Position numbers and translations under genes: made by a program
Notes under the pieces: model-generated
Database searches by the model: none
Seen by the model: only the letters and a program-made list of their open reading frames with translations
Told to the model about the DNA's origin: nothing
DNA from: Streptomyces sp. ITFR-16
GTDB taxonomy: Bacteria > Actinomycetota > Actinomycetes > Streptomycetales > Streptomycetaceae
Reading direction: 5' to 3'
DNA: 64,000 bases
Assembly: GCF_031844705.1 (NCBI RefSeq)
Contig: NZ_CP134609.1
Coordinates: 6,324,001-6,388,000 of the forward strand
In this document: in pieces, positions 9,319 through 19,558 of the stretch
Layout of the letters: each line of letters begins with the position of its first letter
Position numbering within the stretch: position 1 is the first letter of the stretch

Positions 9319-9484
9319 TGAGCAGGGCGTTGTGGTGACCCCAACCGGAGTGCCGCCGCCCTGTTCCGTCACCGTGTGATCACGGGTGGAGGGCACAGGG
9401 CAGTGTGGGCCCCGAATCCGGGGCCGGCGCGGCCCGTGGGGGAGGGGCGGTGACGGGCCGCTCATCCGGTGAAAGGATCTTCGT

Positions 9485-10144
9485 ATGAGCGACGGATGGC
9501 GGGATTCGATCGAACTGGCCTGGGACGCGGTCGTCACCACGGCCCGCAGGACGGCGTCCGAGGGGCTCGTCGTCGGGACCTCGGGCAACGTCTCGGTCCG
9601 GGTCGGCGAAACGGTGCTGGTCACCCCGAGCGGAGTGCCCTACGACCGGCTCCGCCCCGAGGACGCCGTCGGCGTCGACCTGGACGGCAACCGGGTCATC
9701 GGCGAGCTGGCCCCCACCAGCGAACTCCCGCTCCATCTCGCGGTCTACCGGAACACCGGCGCCGCCGCCGTCGTGCACACCCACGCGGTGCACGCCACGG
9801 CCGTCTCCACCCTGGTCACCGAGGTCCCCTCGGTGCACTACGCCGCCGCGCTGCTCGGCGGCCCCGTCCGCGTCGCCGCCTACGCCCGCTACGGCACCGG
9901 TGAACTGGCCGCGAACATGCTCACCGCCCTGCGCGACCGCACCGGCTGCCTGCTCGCCAACCACGGCACGGTCACCTTCGGCGCCACCCCCGACGAGGCC
10001 TACGACCGCACCGCCCAGCTCGAATGGCTCTGCCGCGTCTGGCTCGCCGCCGGCTCCGTGCCCGGCCGCACTCCCGCCCTGCTGACACCGGACCAGCTGG
10101 CCGAGGTCCAGGAGGCACTGAAGGGGTACGGACAGCCGGGCTGA
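9485..10144 (+). CDS. Class II aldolase/adducin family (L-fuculose-phosphate aldolase-like)
   Basis: 219-residue zinc-dependent class II aldolase. Features seen are the phosphate-binding GTSGNVSVR near residue 30, the catalytic Glu in TSELPLH, the metal pair HTHAVH near residue 97 and the third histidine in ANHGT. These fit FucA-type enzymes that cleave L-fuculose 1-phosphate or related sugar phosphates to dihydroxyacetone phosphate and an aldehyde. The actual substrate cannot be told from sequence. The ATG at 9485 has a GAAAGGA ribosome site. No sugar kinase or isomerase lies nearby. Confidence 0.88.
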   Translation: MSDGWRDSIELAWDAVVTTARRTASEGLVVGTSGNVSVRVGETVLVTPSGVPYDRLRPEDAVGVDLDGNRVIGELAPTSELPLHLAVYRNTGAAAVVHTHAVHATAVSTLVTEVPSVHYAAALLGGPVRVAAYARYGTGELAANMLTALRDRTGCLLANHGTVTFGATPDEAYDRTAQLEWLCRVWLAAGSVPGRTPALLTPDQLAEVQEALKGYGQPG

Positions 10145-10210
10145 GGCCCCCGGCCACCGGACGGCCCCCGCCCACTGGCAGGGTGCGGTCCGGCCCAGGA
10201 GACTGAAGCG

Positions 10211-11338
10211 GTGCGCCCGGCAACAGCGACGGCAGCGGCCGTCACCTCCCTCCTCGGCGCCGGTGCGGCAGCGGTCGCGGCCGGCCGGTACGCCGGCGAC
10301 GTCGCCCTCAAGACGCCGTCCGGCCGACCGCTGCCCGCAGACCGCGAACTCACCGTGCACGCGACGGCGGCCGGACAGGTCACCCTGACCCGGTCCTTCA
10401 CGTCCCTGCGCCCCGGCACCTACGGGCTGACCGGCGAGGGCGTCCACGCCGTCGCCGGCCCCGTGATCGACCAGGCCCACCAGGCCCCCGACACCGTCGT
10501 GCGCCGGCTGGAACGCGTCGGCCGGGGCACCCTGGTGCCCGGCGCCAAGGTCCGGCTCACCCCCGCCCTGTACAGCGGCGACCCCGGCACAGCCCTCGGC
10601 CTCGACTTCCGCGAGGTGGAGATCCCCGGCGAACTCGGCGGACTGCCCGCCTGGTTCGTGCCCGGCCCCCGCGACACCTGGGTGATCACGGTGCACGGCC
10701 TCGGCACCACCCGCGAGCACCCCCTCAACGTGACGGGCTTCCTGCACGGACAGCAGCTGCCCGTGCTCGACCTCGCCTACCGGGGCGACGCCGGGGCCCC
10801 GCGCAATCCGGACGGGCTCAGCCACCTCGGCGAGTCCGAATGGCGCGACCTGGACGCCGCCATCCGCTTCGCCGTGCGCTACGGCGCCGAGAAGGTCGTC
10901 CTGCACGGCTGGTCCACCGGCGCCTCCATGGCCCTGCACGCCTGCGCCAACTCCGCGCTGCGGGACCGGATCTCCGGCCTCGTCCTCGACTCCCCGGTCC
11001 TGGACTGGGCCACCACCCTGCGGGCCCTGGCCGCCGCCCGGGGCGTTCCCTCGGCCCTGCTGCCGCTCGCCGTGCGCGCCGTCCAGGGGCAGACCGGGCT
11101 GCGCGGCGCCCGGCTCCTGGACACCTCGCTGCCCGCGACCCTCCATGTGCCGACCCTGATCTTCCACGGCCCCGACGACACCCTGGCCCCCTGGCTCGCC
11201 TCCCGCCGGCTGGCAGCCCGCCGACCCGACCTGGTCTCCCTGCACGCCGTACCCCACGCTCCGCATGCGGCGATGTGGAATGCCGACCCGGTCCACTACG
11301 AAGAGACACTGCGCCGCTTCCTGACGCCCCTGATGTGA
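10211..11338 (+). CDS. Alpha/beta hydrolase with N-terminal membrane anchor
   Basis: 375 residues. A short hydrophobic N-terminus (AATAAAVTSLLGAGAAAVAA) is probably an uncleaved anchor or signal. The C-terminal two-thirds is an alpha/beta hydrolase: oxyanion region TVHGLGTTREH, nucleophile serine in HGWSTGAS, acid in HGPDDTLAP and histidine in HAPHAAMW. It belongs to the peptidase S9-like/acyltransferase-like hydrolases, but no substrate can be named. The GTG start is at 10211. It lies 66 bp downstream of the aldolase gene on the same strand. Confidence 0.82.
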   Translation: MRPATATAAAVTSLLGAGAAAVAAGRYAGDVALKTPSGRPLPADRELTVHATAAGQVTLTRSFTSLRPGTYGLTGEGVHAVAGPVIDQAHQAPDTVVRRLERVGRGTLVPGAKVRLTPALYSGDPGTALGLDFREVEIPGELGGLPAWFVPGPRDTWVITVHGLGTTREHPLNVTGFLHGQQLPVLDLAYRGDAGAPRNPDGLSHLGESEWRDLDAAIRFAVRYGAEKVVLHGWSTGASMALHACANSALRDRISGLVLDSPVLDWATTLRALAAARGVPSALLPLAVRAVQGQTGLRGARLLDTSLPATLHVPTLIFHGPDDTLAPWLASRRLAARRPDLVSLHAVPHAPHAAMWNADPVHYEETLRRFLTPLM

Positions 11339-11447
11339 GCCGATGCGCCGCTTCGGCCGATTGGTCCCGGCCGGTGCGGTCAGCCCCGGGCCCCGGTGAT
11401 CCGCGTTCCGTTTGGGCTTTCGGGCCGTCAGAGGCAAGACTGCTCCC

Positions 11448-12833
11448 GTGACGTCCCGTACCCCGCGCGACTCCAGGCTGCGACTTGTCCGCCCGCGACC
11501 CCTCGCCACCGCTCGCAAGGCGGTGACCACCCGGCGCACGAGGCCCGCGCCCCGCCCGCCCGAGGGCACCCCGCCCCGCGCGGAACTGGCCCGTCAGGCC
11601 AGGACCGTACTCGCCGACGCCGTCCGGATCGCCCGCTGGGCGGCCGACGGCGCGAGCCCCGGCACCCCGCCGCTGGCCGCCCAGGCCCTGGAGAGGGCCG
11701 CCGCGGCGCTGGAGTTGTCCCCGGCCCAGGTCAGCTCCGGCTGGGACCGGGCCCGCCTCGCCGGACTCGTGGAACTCCACGGCGACACCGCGCGGCCCGG
11801 CTGGCGGCTGCGCGCCTGGGACCGCGACGACTCCGCCGTCCTGCGCGGCTGGGTGGCGCTCTTCGACGCCTGGTCGCTCGTCCACCCCGCGCCCCGGGGC
11901 ATCGAGTCCACCGCCGTCGCCGAGGCCGTCGAGGCCGTGCCCCAGGTGCTCTCCCTGCTCCAGCTCTCGGCGGGCCCCGTCACCGTGCCCGCCCTCCTCG
12001 ACCTCCTCGGCCAGCGCGTCGCCGAACTCCACGAGGAGCGCTGCGAGGTGCCCTACGGCCCGCAGCCGGTGCCCGCCCCCGCCGAACCGGCCCCCACCGC
12101 CCACCCGCAGGAGCTGGTCGCCCTCCTGCTGGACTGGGCCCTGGAAGGGCTGGCCGCCGTCGGGGCGCTCACCCTGGGAGCCGGACAGGCCACCCTCACC
12201 CCGCTTGGCAACTGGGCGGTCTGGGTCAAGCTGGAACAGATCTGCGTCGCCGCCCAGAGCCCGGCCGGCAACATCGAGCAGTCCGCCGCCGACATGCTGC
12301 TGGGCTGCGCCCGCCTCACCCCCGGTCCGGCCCGCGCCGAATACCGCGCCTGGCTGGCCGCCCGCCCCGTCGGCAGCGCCGTCGCCGAACTCCTCGGCGT
12401 CGCCCGGGGTGAGGACGCCCTGCTGCGGGGGCTCGCCTTCGAGGCGCTCCGGGTCGTCGGCGCGCCCGCCGAGCCCGAGGTGCGCGCGGTCCTCACCGAC
12501 CCGTCACTGCGCCCCTACGCGCTGCTCTGGCTCGCCGAGTACGACGGCGCCGACCCCGAGGACGCGCAGGAGGTCCTCAGCCGCGAGGAGGCCACCTGGC
12601 TCTGGGTCGACACGGCGGCCGCCGTGGCCGACCACGGCGAGACCGGGCTGCTGGTCCGCCATCTCGACTCGGCCGTGCAGGGCACCGTCCCCGCCCTGCT
12701 CGACGAGGTACGGGCCGTCGGTCATCCGCGCACCGTCCAGGTCCTGGTGGCGCTCGCCGCCGCGCACCCCGACCCCGCTCTCGCCAAGGCCGTCCGCAAG
12801 GCGGCGTTCCAGGTGCACACCGGCGGCGCCTGA
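11448..12833 (+). CDS. Conserved hypothetical protein with HEAT-like C-terminal helices
   Basis: 461 residues from the GTG at 11448. A TTG 36 bp upstream is in frame but has no better ribosome site. There is a basic, Pro/Arg-rich first ~50 residues, then a mostly helical acidic protein with no signal peptide or membrane segment. The C-terminal ~150 residues contain repeated Ala/Leu/Glu helix pairs ending in valine-asparagine-poor turns, like HEAT repeats. I do not recognise a function. Codon use matches its neighbours, so it looks native. Confidence 0.75.
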   Translation: MTSRTPRDSRLRLVRPRPLATARKAVTTRRTRPAPRPPEGTPPRAELARQARTVLADAVRIARWAADGASPGTPPLAAQALERAAAALELSPAQVSSGWDRARLAGLVELHGDTARPGWRLRAWDRDDSAVLRGWVALFDAWSLVHPAPRGIESTAVAEAVEAVPQVLSLLQLSAGPVTVPALLDLLGQRVAELHEERCEVPYGPQPVPAPAEPAPTAHPQELVALLLDWALEGLAAVGALTLGAGQATLTPLGNWAVWVKLEQICVAAQSPAGNIEQSAADMLLGCARLTPGPARAEYRAWLAARPVGSAVAELLGVARGEDALLRGLAFEALRVVGAPAEPEVRAVLTDPSLRPYALLWLAEYDGADPEDAQEVLSREEATWLWVDTAAAVADHGETGLLVRHLDSAVQGTVPALLDEVRAVGHPRTVQVLVALAAAHPDPALAKAVRKAAFQVHTGGA

Positions 12834-12883
12834 GCCGCGCGGTCCGGCCGTCCGGGGGAGACCCGCGGCGGGCCGGGCCGTCC

Positions 12884-13294
12884 TCAGCCCGAACCGGGGG
12901 CGTACGTCCCGAAGCTCCAGACGTTGCCCTCGGCGTCCCGCGCCATGTAGTCCCGCGAGCCGTAGTCCTGGTCGGTGGGCTCCATCAGGATCTCCACCCC
13001 GTAGGCCAGGGCCCGCGCGTAGTGCGCGTCCACCTCGTCGACGACCACATAGACGCCGGACGGGCCCGCCCCGGCCATCGCCTTGGCGAAGGCGCCCTCG
13101 CGGCCCTTGGAGCCGAGCATCACCCTGCCGTTCCCGCAGGACAGCTCCGCGTGCATCACCGCGCCGTTCTCGCCCTCGTACACCGCTTCCTCGGTGAAGC
13201 CGAGGCCCTCGGTCAGCGTCCTGATCGCGGCCTTCGCGTCGTCGTACAGAATCGTCGGATAAATGGTCGGAACGCCCGCACCCGCGCCAGTCAT
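12884..13294 (-). CDS. VOC (glyoxalase/bleomycin-resistance) family protein
   Basis: 136-residue single VOC-fold protein. It opens with the PTIYPTILYDDAKAAI strand-helix and ends with ARDAEGNVWSFGTY, both typical of the PhnB/YP-type VOC subgroup. The ATG at 13294 has AGGAGAGG just upstream; a longer reading frame to 13345 lacks such support. The family includes metalloenzymes and binding proteins, so no reaction is assigned. Confidence 0.87.
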   Translation of the reverse strand: MTGAGAGVPTIYPTILYDDAKAAIRTLTEGLGFTEEAVYEGENGAVMHAELSCGNGRVMLGSKGREGAFAKAMAGAGPSGVYVVVDEVDAHYARALAYGVEILMEPTDQDYGSRDYMARDAEGNVWSFGTYAPGSG

Positions 13295-13361
13295 CGCGCT
13301 CACCTCTCCTGTGATCTGTGTCTCACTTCCCGTCCAGTCTTCCACCGCCCACCGACAACGC

Positions 13362-14252
13362 TCAGCGGAAGGTGTCGCAGTCGGCCATGTCGCCGCTGCT
13401 GAAGCCGGTGGTGAACCACTGCTGGCGCTGGGCGGCCGAGCCGTGCGTCCAGGACTCCGGGGTGACCCGGCCCTGGAACTTCTCCTGGATCCGGTCGTCG
13501 CCGACCGAGGCGGCGGCGTCCAGGCCGTCGCGGATGTCGGCCCGGTCGAGCCGGGTGATCAGTGGCCGGCCGGTCGACTCGTCGGGCGTGGTCGTCGCGT
13601 GATGGGCCCAGACCCCGGCGTAGCAGTCCGCCTGGAGCTCGACCTTCACCGCGTTGCTGTTCTCGCCGGTCCGCCCGTCCTGCGCCCTGCCCAGGGTCCC
13701 CAGCTGGTTCTGCACATGGTGTCCGTACTCGTGCGCCACGACGTACGCCTGGGCGAACGGCCCGCCGCTCGAACCGAACTTCGTCCGCAGCTCGTCGAAG
13801 AACCCGAGGTCGAGGTAGACCTGCCGGTCACCGGGGCAGTAGAAGGGCCCCACGGCCGAGGTCGCGGTGCCGCAGGCGGTGCTGATCCGGTCGGTGAACA
13901 GGACGGTGCGGGCGTTGCCGTAGGTCCCGCCGCGCCGGGCGAACTCCTGCTTCCAGTAGTCCTGCACGCTGTTGACCACCGCGACGATCCGGCAGTCGTC
14001 CTTGGTGTTGGCGTCCTGGCCGGTCCGGCAGCTCTGCTCGACCTGCGCCGCCGACGACGCGGTCGCGCCCGGGTCCGAGTCGCCCGAGGACAGGCCCAGC
14101 TGGTCCGGGCCGACGCCGAAGAGCAGTCCCAGGATCAGCGCGATGACCCCCGCGATGCCGCCGCCCACGGTGGCCCTGCCACCCGGGACACGGCTGCCGC
14201 GCACATCCTTGACCTCGGACGTGTCCAGATCGGCGTCGTCGTCGAACTGCAT
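13362..14252 (-). CDS. Membrane-anchored neutral zinc metallopeptidase (YpfJ family)
   Basis: 296 residues with an acidic N-terminus, one membrane helix (about residues 29-48) and an extracytoplasmic domain. The zincin motif HEYGHH is at residues 174-179, with a further DxxAD-type region containing QADCYAGVWAHH. This is the PF04228 'putative neutral zinc metallopeptidase' family. Its substrate is unknown. Four cysteines in the outer domain could form disulfides. It is divergent from the ABC-F gene. Confidence 0.9.
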   Translation of the reverse strand: MQFDDDADLDTSEVKDVRGSRVPGGRATVGGGIAGVIALILGLLFGVGPDQLGLSSGDSDPGATASSAAQVEQSCRTGQDANTKDDCRIVAVVNSVQDYWKQEFARRGGTYGNARTVLFTDRISTACGTATSAVGPFYCPGDRQVYLDLGFFDELRTKFGSSGGPFAQAYVVAHEYGHHVQNQLGTLGRAQDGRTGENSNAVKVELQADCYAGVWAHHATTTPDESTGRPLITRLDRADIRDGLDAAASVGDDRIQEKFQGRVTPESWTHGSAAQRQQWFTTGFSSGDMADCDTFR

Positions 14253-14435
14253 GGCACCACCCTCTGCTCCGGTCGTGGCTGCCGCACAGCCCTTCGCCGA
14301 GTATCGGGTAATTCACACCTCTATGCCCCGTTACGTTCACGCGGTGGAGTCGGCCGACGGCAGCGGGCGAGCGTCCGTCGCCCGGCGGGGGAGCGCGCGG
14401 AAATCCGGTTGGACACCGCCAGTAGACTGGTCCTC

Positions 14436-14468
14436 ATGGCAATCCTCCTTGTGCGTGTGCGTGAGTAG
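14436..14468 (+). CDS. Possible 10-residue leader peptide (MAILLVRVRE) before ABC-F gene
   Basis: A complete tiny reading frame of ten codons ending in TAG, 63 bp upstream of the ABC-F start. A TAGACT -10-like hexamer ends 7 bp before its ATG, the spacing expected for a leaderless transcript. No ribosome site precedes the ATG. Short leader peptides are known to control some ABC-F genes by attenuation. Translation here is unproven. Confidence 0.35.
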   Translation: MAILLVRVRE

Positions 14469-14531
14469 CGGCGTCGAGTCGTGAATCGCTAGCCGTTCCT
14501 CCGCCGTCCATTCCGCCCTGGAGTTTTTCCC

Positions 14532-16130
<1,599 letters not shown>

Positions 16131-16143
16131 TCCACTCGCACTG

Positions 16144-16149
16144 GATCAT
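16144..16149 (+). promoter_or_regulatory. GATCAT motif upstream of gbn
   Basis: Exact GATCAT, the motif I recall as the Gbn recognition sequence. It sits in a short AT-richer stretch with two further GATC tetramers at 16129 and 16163. The location is 300 bp before gbn. Confidence 0.35.
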
Positions 16150-16202
16150 TCGGCCTATGCGTGATCCATCATCTGTGTGAGTACGTCTCGTACCTCGGCG
16201 CG

Positions 16203-16228
16203 GCGCCCGGCAGATAGCTGCCGGGCGC
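16203..16228 (+). terminator. Terminator hairpin after the ABC-F gene
   Basis: Perfect 10-bp inverted repeat GCGCCCGGCA / TGCCGGGCGC around a six-base loop, 72 bp after the ABC-F stop. Confidence 0.75.
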
Positions 16229-16408
16229 ACTCATATGGACGCCTTTTCCCTTGCGGTCCCTGACCTGGCCGTTCTTTCCGGACCACCCTTCAGCCGCCCC
16301 CGCAGCCTCCACGGAATGCGGGATTCCGGTCGTGCCGGCGCACTCCCGGGGCGTGAATCCGGTTGCACAGACCTTGCCGAATGGGTGGCCAGGAAGCGCG
16401 GGAGGGGT

Positions 16409-16414
16409 GATCAT
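16409..16414 (+). promoter_or_regulatory. GATCAT motif just upstream of gbn
   Basis: Exact GATCAT, 37 bp before the gbn GTG start. It also contains the ATG of a 17-codon reading frame (16413-16466) that overlaps the gbn start out of frame. Autoregulation by Gbn is possible; this is inference. Confidence 0.4.
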
Positions 16415-16450
16415 GAGAGTCCAGAGCGCACTTCCCACGAGGAGGCACGG

Positions 16451-16672
16451 GTGGCCGAGACTCTGAAGAAGGGCAGCCGGGTGACCGGCGCCGCGCGCGA
16501 CAAGCTCGCGGCAGACCTGAAGAAGAAGTACGACTCCGGTGCGAGCATCCGGGCGCTGGCCGAGGAAACCGGCCGCTCCTACGGGTTCGTCCACCGGATG
16601 CTCAGCGAGTCCGGAGTGACGCTGCGGGGACGCGGCGGCGCGACACGAGGGAAGAAGGCCGCGACGGCCTGA
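16451..16672 (+). CDS. gbn: Small helix-turn-helix nucleoid-associated-like protein Gbn
   Basis: 73-residue basic protein. A helix-turn-helix spans about residues 25-55 (SGASIRALAEETGRSYGFVHRM), and the Arg/Gly/Lys-rich tail should contact DNA. Its size, sequence and chromosomal position match my memory of S. coelicolor SCO1839 (Gbn), a global nucleoid-associated-like protein that binds GATCAT and influences development. The GTG start at 16451 follows GAGGAGG. Two GATCAT sites lie upstream, which would suit autoregulation. Confidence 0.88.
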   Translation: MAETLKKGSRVTGAARDKLAADLKKKYDSGASIRALAEETGRSYGFVHRMLSESGVTLRGRGGATRGKKAATA

Positions 16673-16833
16673 CGGCCGTCGGCGGATCGGGGCAGGTCCC
16701 AGGATCTGTCCCGGGGCTCACCGGTTTCGGCGGTGGCCACCCGGTAGATCGTGCGGTCCACCGGGTGGTTACTGTTCAGTCACTTAGCTCTGTGCTGACT
16801 GTACTGACCCGCACCCCGATCCGGAGGCGCTCC

Positions 16834-17625
16834 ATGACCTCGCTCGACTCTGTGCTCGACAAGGACAGCGTACGACTCACCGTCGACGACGCGGTTGCCA
16901 CGGTGACCCTCACCAATCCGGCCAAGCGCAACGCTCAGTCCCCCGCTCTGTGGCGGGCGTTGACAGAGGCCGGTCGGGCCCTGCCCGGCAGTGTGCGGGT
17001 CGTCGTGCTGCGCGGCGAAGGCGTGTCGTTCTCTGCCGGACTCGACCGACAGGCGTTCACCCCCGAAGGTTTCGACGGCGAGCCGTCGTTCCTCGCCATG
17101 GGGCGTGGCCCGGAGGCCGAGCTCGACGCGGTCATCGCCGAGTACCAGGAGGCGTTCACCTGGTGGCGTCGCAACGACATCGTGTCGATCGCGGCCGTCC
17201 AGGGGCATGCCATCGGCGCGGGCTTCCAGCTCGCCCTGGCCTGTGACCTGCGGATCGTCGCCGACGACGTGCAGTTCGCCATGCGCGAGACCAGCCTCGG
17301 GCTGGTCCCCGACCTCACCGGCACGCACCCCCTGGTGCACCTGGTGGGGTATGCGCGCGCGCTCGAAATCTGCGCCACCGGCCGCTATGTGCACGCCGAG
17401 GAGGCCGAGCGCACCGGCCTGGCCAACCTCGTGGTGCCCGCCGCCGAGCTCGAAGGGGCCGCCCGCGACCTGGCCGGCGCCCTGCTGGCCGCCCCCCGCG
17501 ACGCCGTCATCGAGACCAAGGCCCTGCTGGGCGGCGCCGTCTCGCGTACGTACGAGGAGCAGCGCGCCGCCGAACGGGCCGCGCAGGGCCGCCGGCTCCG
17601 CGACCTCGCGGGCTCCCTCGACTGA
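16834..17625 (+). CDS. Enoyl-CoA hydratase/isomerase family protein
   Basis: 263-residue crotonase-fold enzyme. The oxyanion-hole segments are VSFSAGLDRQAF and QGHAIGAGFQLALACDLRI, followed by ETSLGLVPDLTGTHPL. At the position of the second catalytic glutamate the segment reads LVPDLTGT, so an acid-base role by aspartate or a different crotonase activity is possible. The ATG at 16834 has GGAGG upstream; an in-frame ATG-less extension to 16765 has none. No other beta-oxidation gene is adjacent. Confidence 0.87.
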   Translation: MTSLDSVLDKDSVRLTVDDAVATVTLTNPAKRNAQSPALWRALTEAGRALPGSVRVVVLRGEGVSFSAGLDRQAFTPEGFDGEPSFLAMGRGPEAELDAVIAEYQEAFTWWRRNDIVSIAAVQGHAIGAGFQLALACDLRIVADDVQFAMRETSLGLVPDLTGTHPLVHLVGYARALEICATGRYVHAEEAERTGLANLVVPAAELEGAARDLAGALLAAPRDAVIETKALLGGAVSRTYEEQRAAERAAQGRRLRDLAGSLD

Positions 17626-17661
17626 ACCACCACCGCGCGGCACCGGGGCCGCCGCCCGCGC

Positions 17662-18399
17662 TCAGCCGGCCGGCGGCCCCTGCGGCTCCCGCGCGCCCGG
17701 GTCCTCCGTCACCGAGGTGACCAGCACCGTGACCGGCGGATGCCCCTCCACCGCCCCGGTCACCGCCGCCCGCACCGCACGGGCCACGTCGAGCGCCCGG
17801 TGGCCGCCGTCCGTCGCCAGCTCCACCCGGACATGGTCCTCACCCGTGTGCACCGCGGGCCCCAGGACCCGGGTCAGCGTCGCGACCCCGCTCACCGCGG
17901 CGGCCGCCCGGCCCGCCGCGTTCTCCGCGTCCGCCGCGCGCGTCACCTCGGCGGGTTCCGGTTCTACCCGATCGGGCGAATCCTCCAGCAGTTCCGTCAC
18001 CCGTAGGTCCACCTCCGACACCACCAGGCCCAGCCGCCGCGCGGCAGCCGTCAGAAGTGCCTCGCGCAGCGCCGCCGCGGCGGTCGGCAGGGGCTGGTCG
18101 TAGGTCGCGGCCATGGTCGCCTCGATGCGCAGCGGGCCCGGTGGCAGAGCACTCGGGGGCGGTGGCAGCTCCGGGTCCGGAGCCGTGTCCGGGGCGGCCA
18201 CGGCGATCCGCAGCTCCCCGAGGACCGGGCCGGGGCCCGGTCCGGCCGTCGCCCGGCGCAGCACGGCGACCGCGGCCCGTTCCGAGATCCAGGCCCCGTC
18301 CGCCGGACCGCCCAGGGGGAGCAGCCGGCCCAGGCCGAGCCGTTGCCGAACCGCGGCCGTCCACCCCTGGGTCCTGTGCGTGCTGTCAGCCGTCGTCAT
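17662..18399 (-). CDS. Actinobacterial 'P10-family' protein divergent to the Asp23 cluster
   Basis: 245 residues, Ala/Pro/Val-rich with no signal peptide or membrane helix. Streptomyces homologues carry the database name nucleopolyhedrovirus P10 family protein, a label with no functional meaning. The C-terminal ~80 residues (VRVELATDGGHRALDVARAV...) resemble an Asp23-like beta-alpha fold, in keeping with the divergent Asp23/Gls24 genes 93 bp away. The ATG at 18399 is preferred over an extension to 18444, which would reach into the shared promoter region. Confidence 0.75.
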   Translation of the reverse strand: MTTADSTHRTQGWTAAVRQRLGLGRLLPLGGPADGAWISERAAVAVLRRATAGPGPGPVLGELRIAVAAPDTAPDPELPPPPSALPPGPLRIEATMAATYDQPLPTAAAALREALLTAAARRLGLVVSEVDLRVTELLEDSPDRVEPEPAEVTRAADAENAAGRAAAAVSGVATLTRVLGPAVHTGEDHVRVELATDGGHRALDVARAVRAAVTGAVEGHPPVTVLVTSVTEDPGAREPQGPPAG

Positions 18400-18491
18400 T
18401 GCCCCAGCCTGCCGCATCCACGGCGCGAGACTGGGCAAGCGCACTTAATGTGGGCAAGGAAGTCCAACCTGCCCCGAAGGGAAGAACGGCG

Positions 18492-18974
18492 ATGACCGAG
18501 ACCCCACAGCGGAACCGGCCCGAGAACCCCGACAAGGACTCGACGGGCGGCAGCCAGCTCACCAAGCGCGGCGGTGGCGACCCCGCCACCCGTGGCCGTA
18601 CGACGATCGCCGACGGAGTGGTGGAGAAGATCGCCGGAATGGCGGCACGCGATGTCGTCGGCGTCCACGCGATGGGCAGCGGCCTCTCCCGTACCTTCGG
18701 CGCGGTCCGCGACCGGGTCCCCGGCGGCTCCAAGTCCGTCACGCGCGGGGTCAAGGCCGAGGTCGGCGAGTCCCAGACCGCCCTCGACCTGGAGATCGTC
18801 GTCGACTACGGCGTGTCGATCGCCGATGTCGCCCGCGATGTACGGGAAAACGTTGTCGCGGCGGTCGAGCGGATGACGGGACTCGAGGTCGTCGAGGTCA
18901 ACATCGCGGTCAGCGACGTGAAGCTGCCCGACGAGGACGACGACGATGACCAGTCCGAACCGCGTCTCCAGTAG
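18492..18974 (+). CDS. Asp23/Gls24 family envelope stress response protein
   Basis: 160 residues with a ~35-residue disordered polar N-terminus, then an Asp23 domain (GRTTIADGVVEKIAGMAARDVVGV... to VNIAVSDV). The tail is strongly acidic (DEDDDDD near residues 147-153). Asp23 proteins form a membrane-proximal layer held by the AmaP anchor in Gram-positive bacteria, and a likely AmaP is four genes downstream. The ATG at 18492 has AAGGGAAG upstream. It is the first gene of the rightward cluster. Confidence 0.9.
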   Translation: MTETPQRNRPENPDKDSTGGSQLTKRGGGDPATRGRTTIADGVVEKIAGMAARDVVGVHAMGSGLSRTFGAVRDRVPGGSKSVTRGVKAEVGESQTALDLEIVVDYGVSIADVARDVRENVVAAVERMTGLEVVEVNIAVSDVKLPDEDDDDDQSEPRLQ

Positions 18975-19007
18975 TCCTCCCCGTCCGAGGCAGTTGAGGA
19001 GCACACG

Positions 19008-19199
19008 ATGAGCATGGCTGTGGTCGGCATGGTGGCCGGCATGGCGCTCGGTTTCGCCGGATACTTCGGCGGGTTCGGTGCCTTTCTGCTGGTGGCCGCC
19101 CTCGGGGCGATCGGCTTCATCGCCGGTCGGTTCCTCGACGGCGACCTGGAACCCGGCGACTTCTTCCGGAGTCGCGAGCGCGGCGACCGACGGCGGTGA
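19008..19199 (+). CDS. Small glycine-rich membrane protein of the Asp23 cluster
   Basis: 63 residues made of one long or two short Gly/Ala-rich hydrophobic helices (about residues 3-41), followed by a charged tail ending in RSRERGDRRR. It resembles the DUF2273-type small proteins found in Gls24 operons. Its stop overlaps the next start as GTGA, so translation is coupled. Confidence 0.82.
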   Translation: MSMAVVGMVAGMALGFAGYFGGFGAFLLVAALGAIGFIAGRFLDGDLEPGDFFRSRERGDRRR

Positions 19200-19558
19200 C
19201 GGCGTTGTCGGGGGCGAGCGGACCCGTACCCGCCGGGGAGCGTGGCGAGACGCGGATCGCCGACCGGGTGGTCGCGAAGATCGCCGCGCAGGCGGCCAAG
19301 GAGGCCGTCGACGCGCCGGCGAAGGAGGCGGAGTCGCCGCGCGCCACGGTCACCGTGCACCGCGACACCGCACGCGTCCGGGTGAGCCTGGAGCTCGGAT
19401 ATCCCAGTGACATCGGCCGCCAGTGCGGCGCCGTGCGTCGGCGGGTCACCGAGCGGGTAAAGGCGTTGGCGGGGATGGAGGTGCCCGAAGTGGCCGTACA
19501 GGTCGAGCGCCTGCACCCCTCAGGAGCGAGCCTCGCGGCACAGGGGAGGATCCGATGA
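19196..19558 (+). CDS. Second Asp23/Gls24-like protein
   Basis: 120 residues; a shorter Asp23-type domain beginning GETRIADRVVAKIAAQAA and ending MEVPEVAVQVERL. It lacks the acidic tail of the first Asp23 gene product. The GTG at 19196 and the terminal TGA both overlap neighbours by 4 nt, placing it in the middle of a coupled chain. Confidence 0.85.
   Translation: MTALSGASGPVPAGERGETRIADRVVAKIAAQAAKEAVDAPAKEAESPRATVTVHRDTARVRVSLELGYPSDIGRQCGAVRRRVTERVKALAGMEVPEVAVQVERLHPSGASLAAQGRIR

Noticed and set aside
16413..16466. 17-codon frame overlapping the gbn start
   Set aside because: It starts inside a GATCAT site and overlaps gbn out of frame. A coupling role is conceivable, but nothing beyond the frame supports it.
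16765..16833. Longer N-terminus of the enoyl-CoA hydratase
   Set aside because: The extension lacks a ribosome site and reads through promoter-like AT-richer sequence; the ATG at 16834 follows GGAGG.
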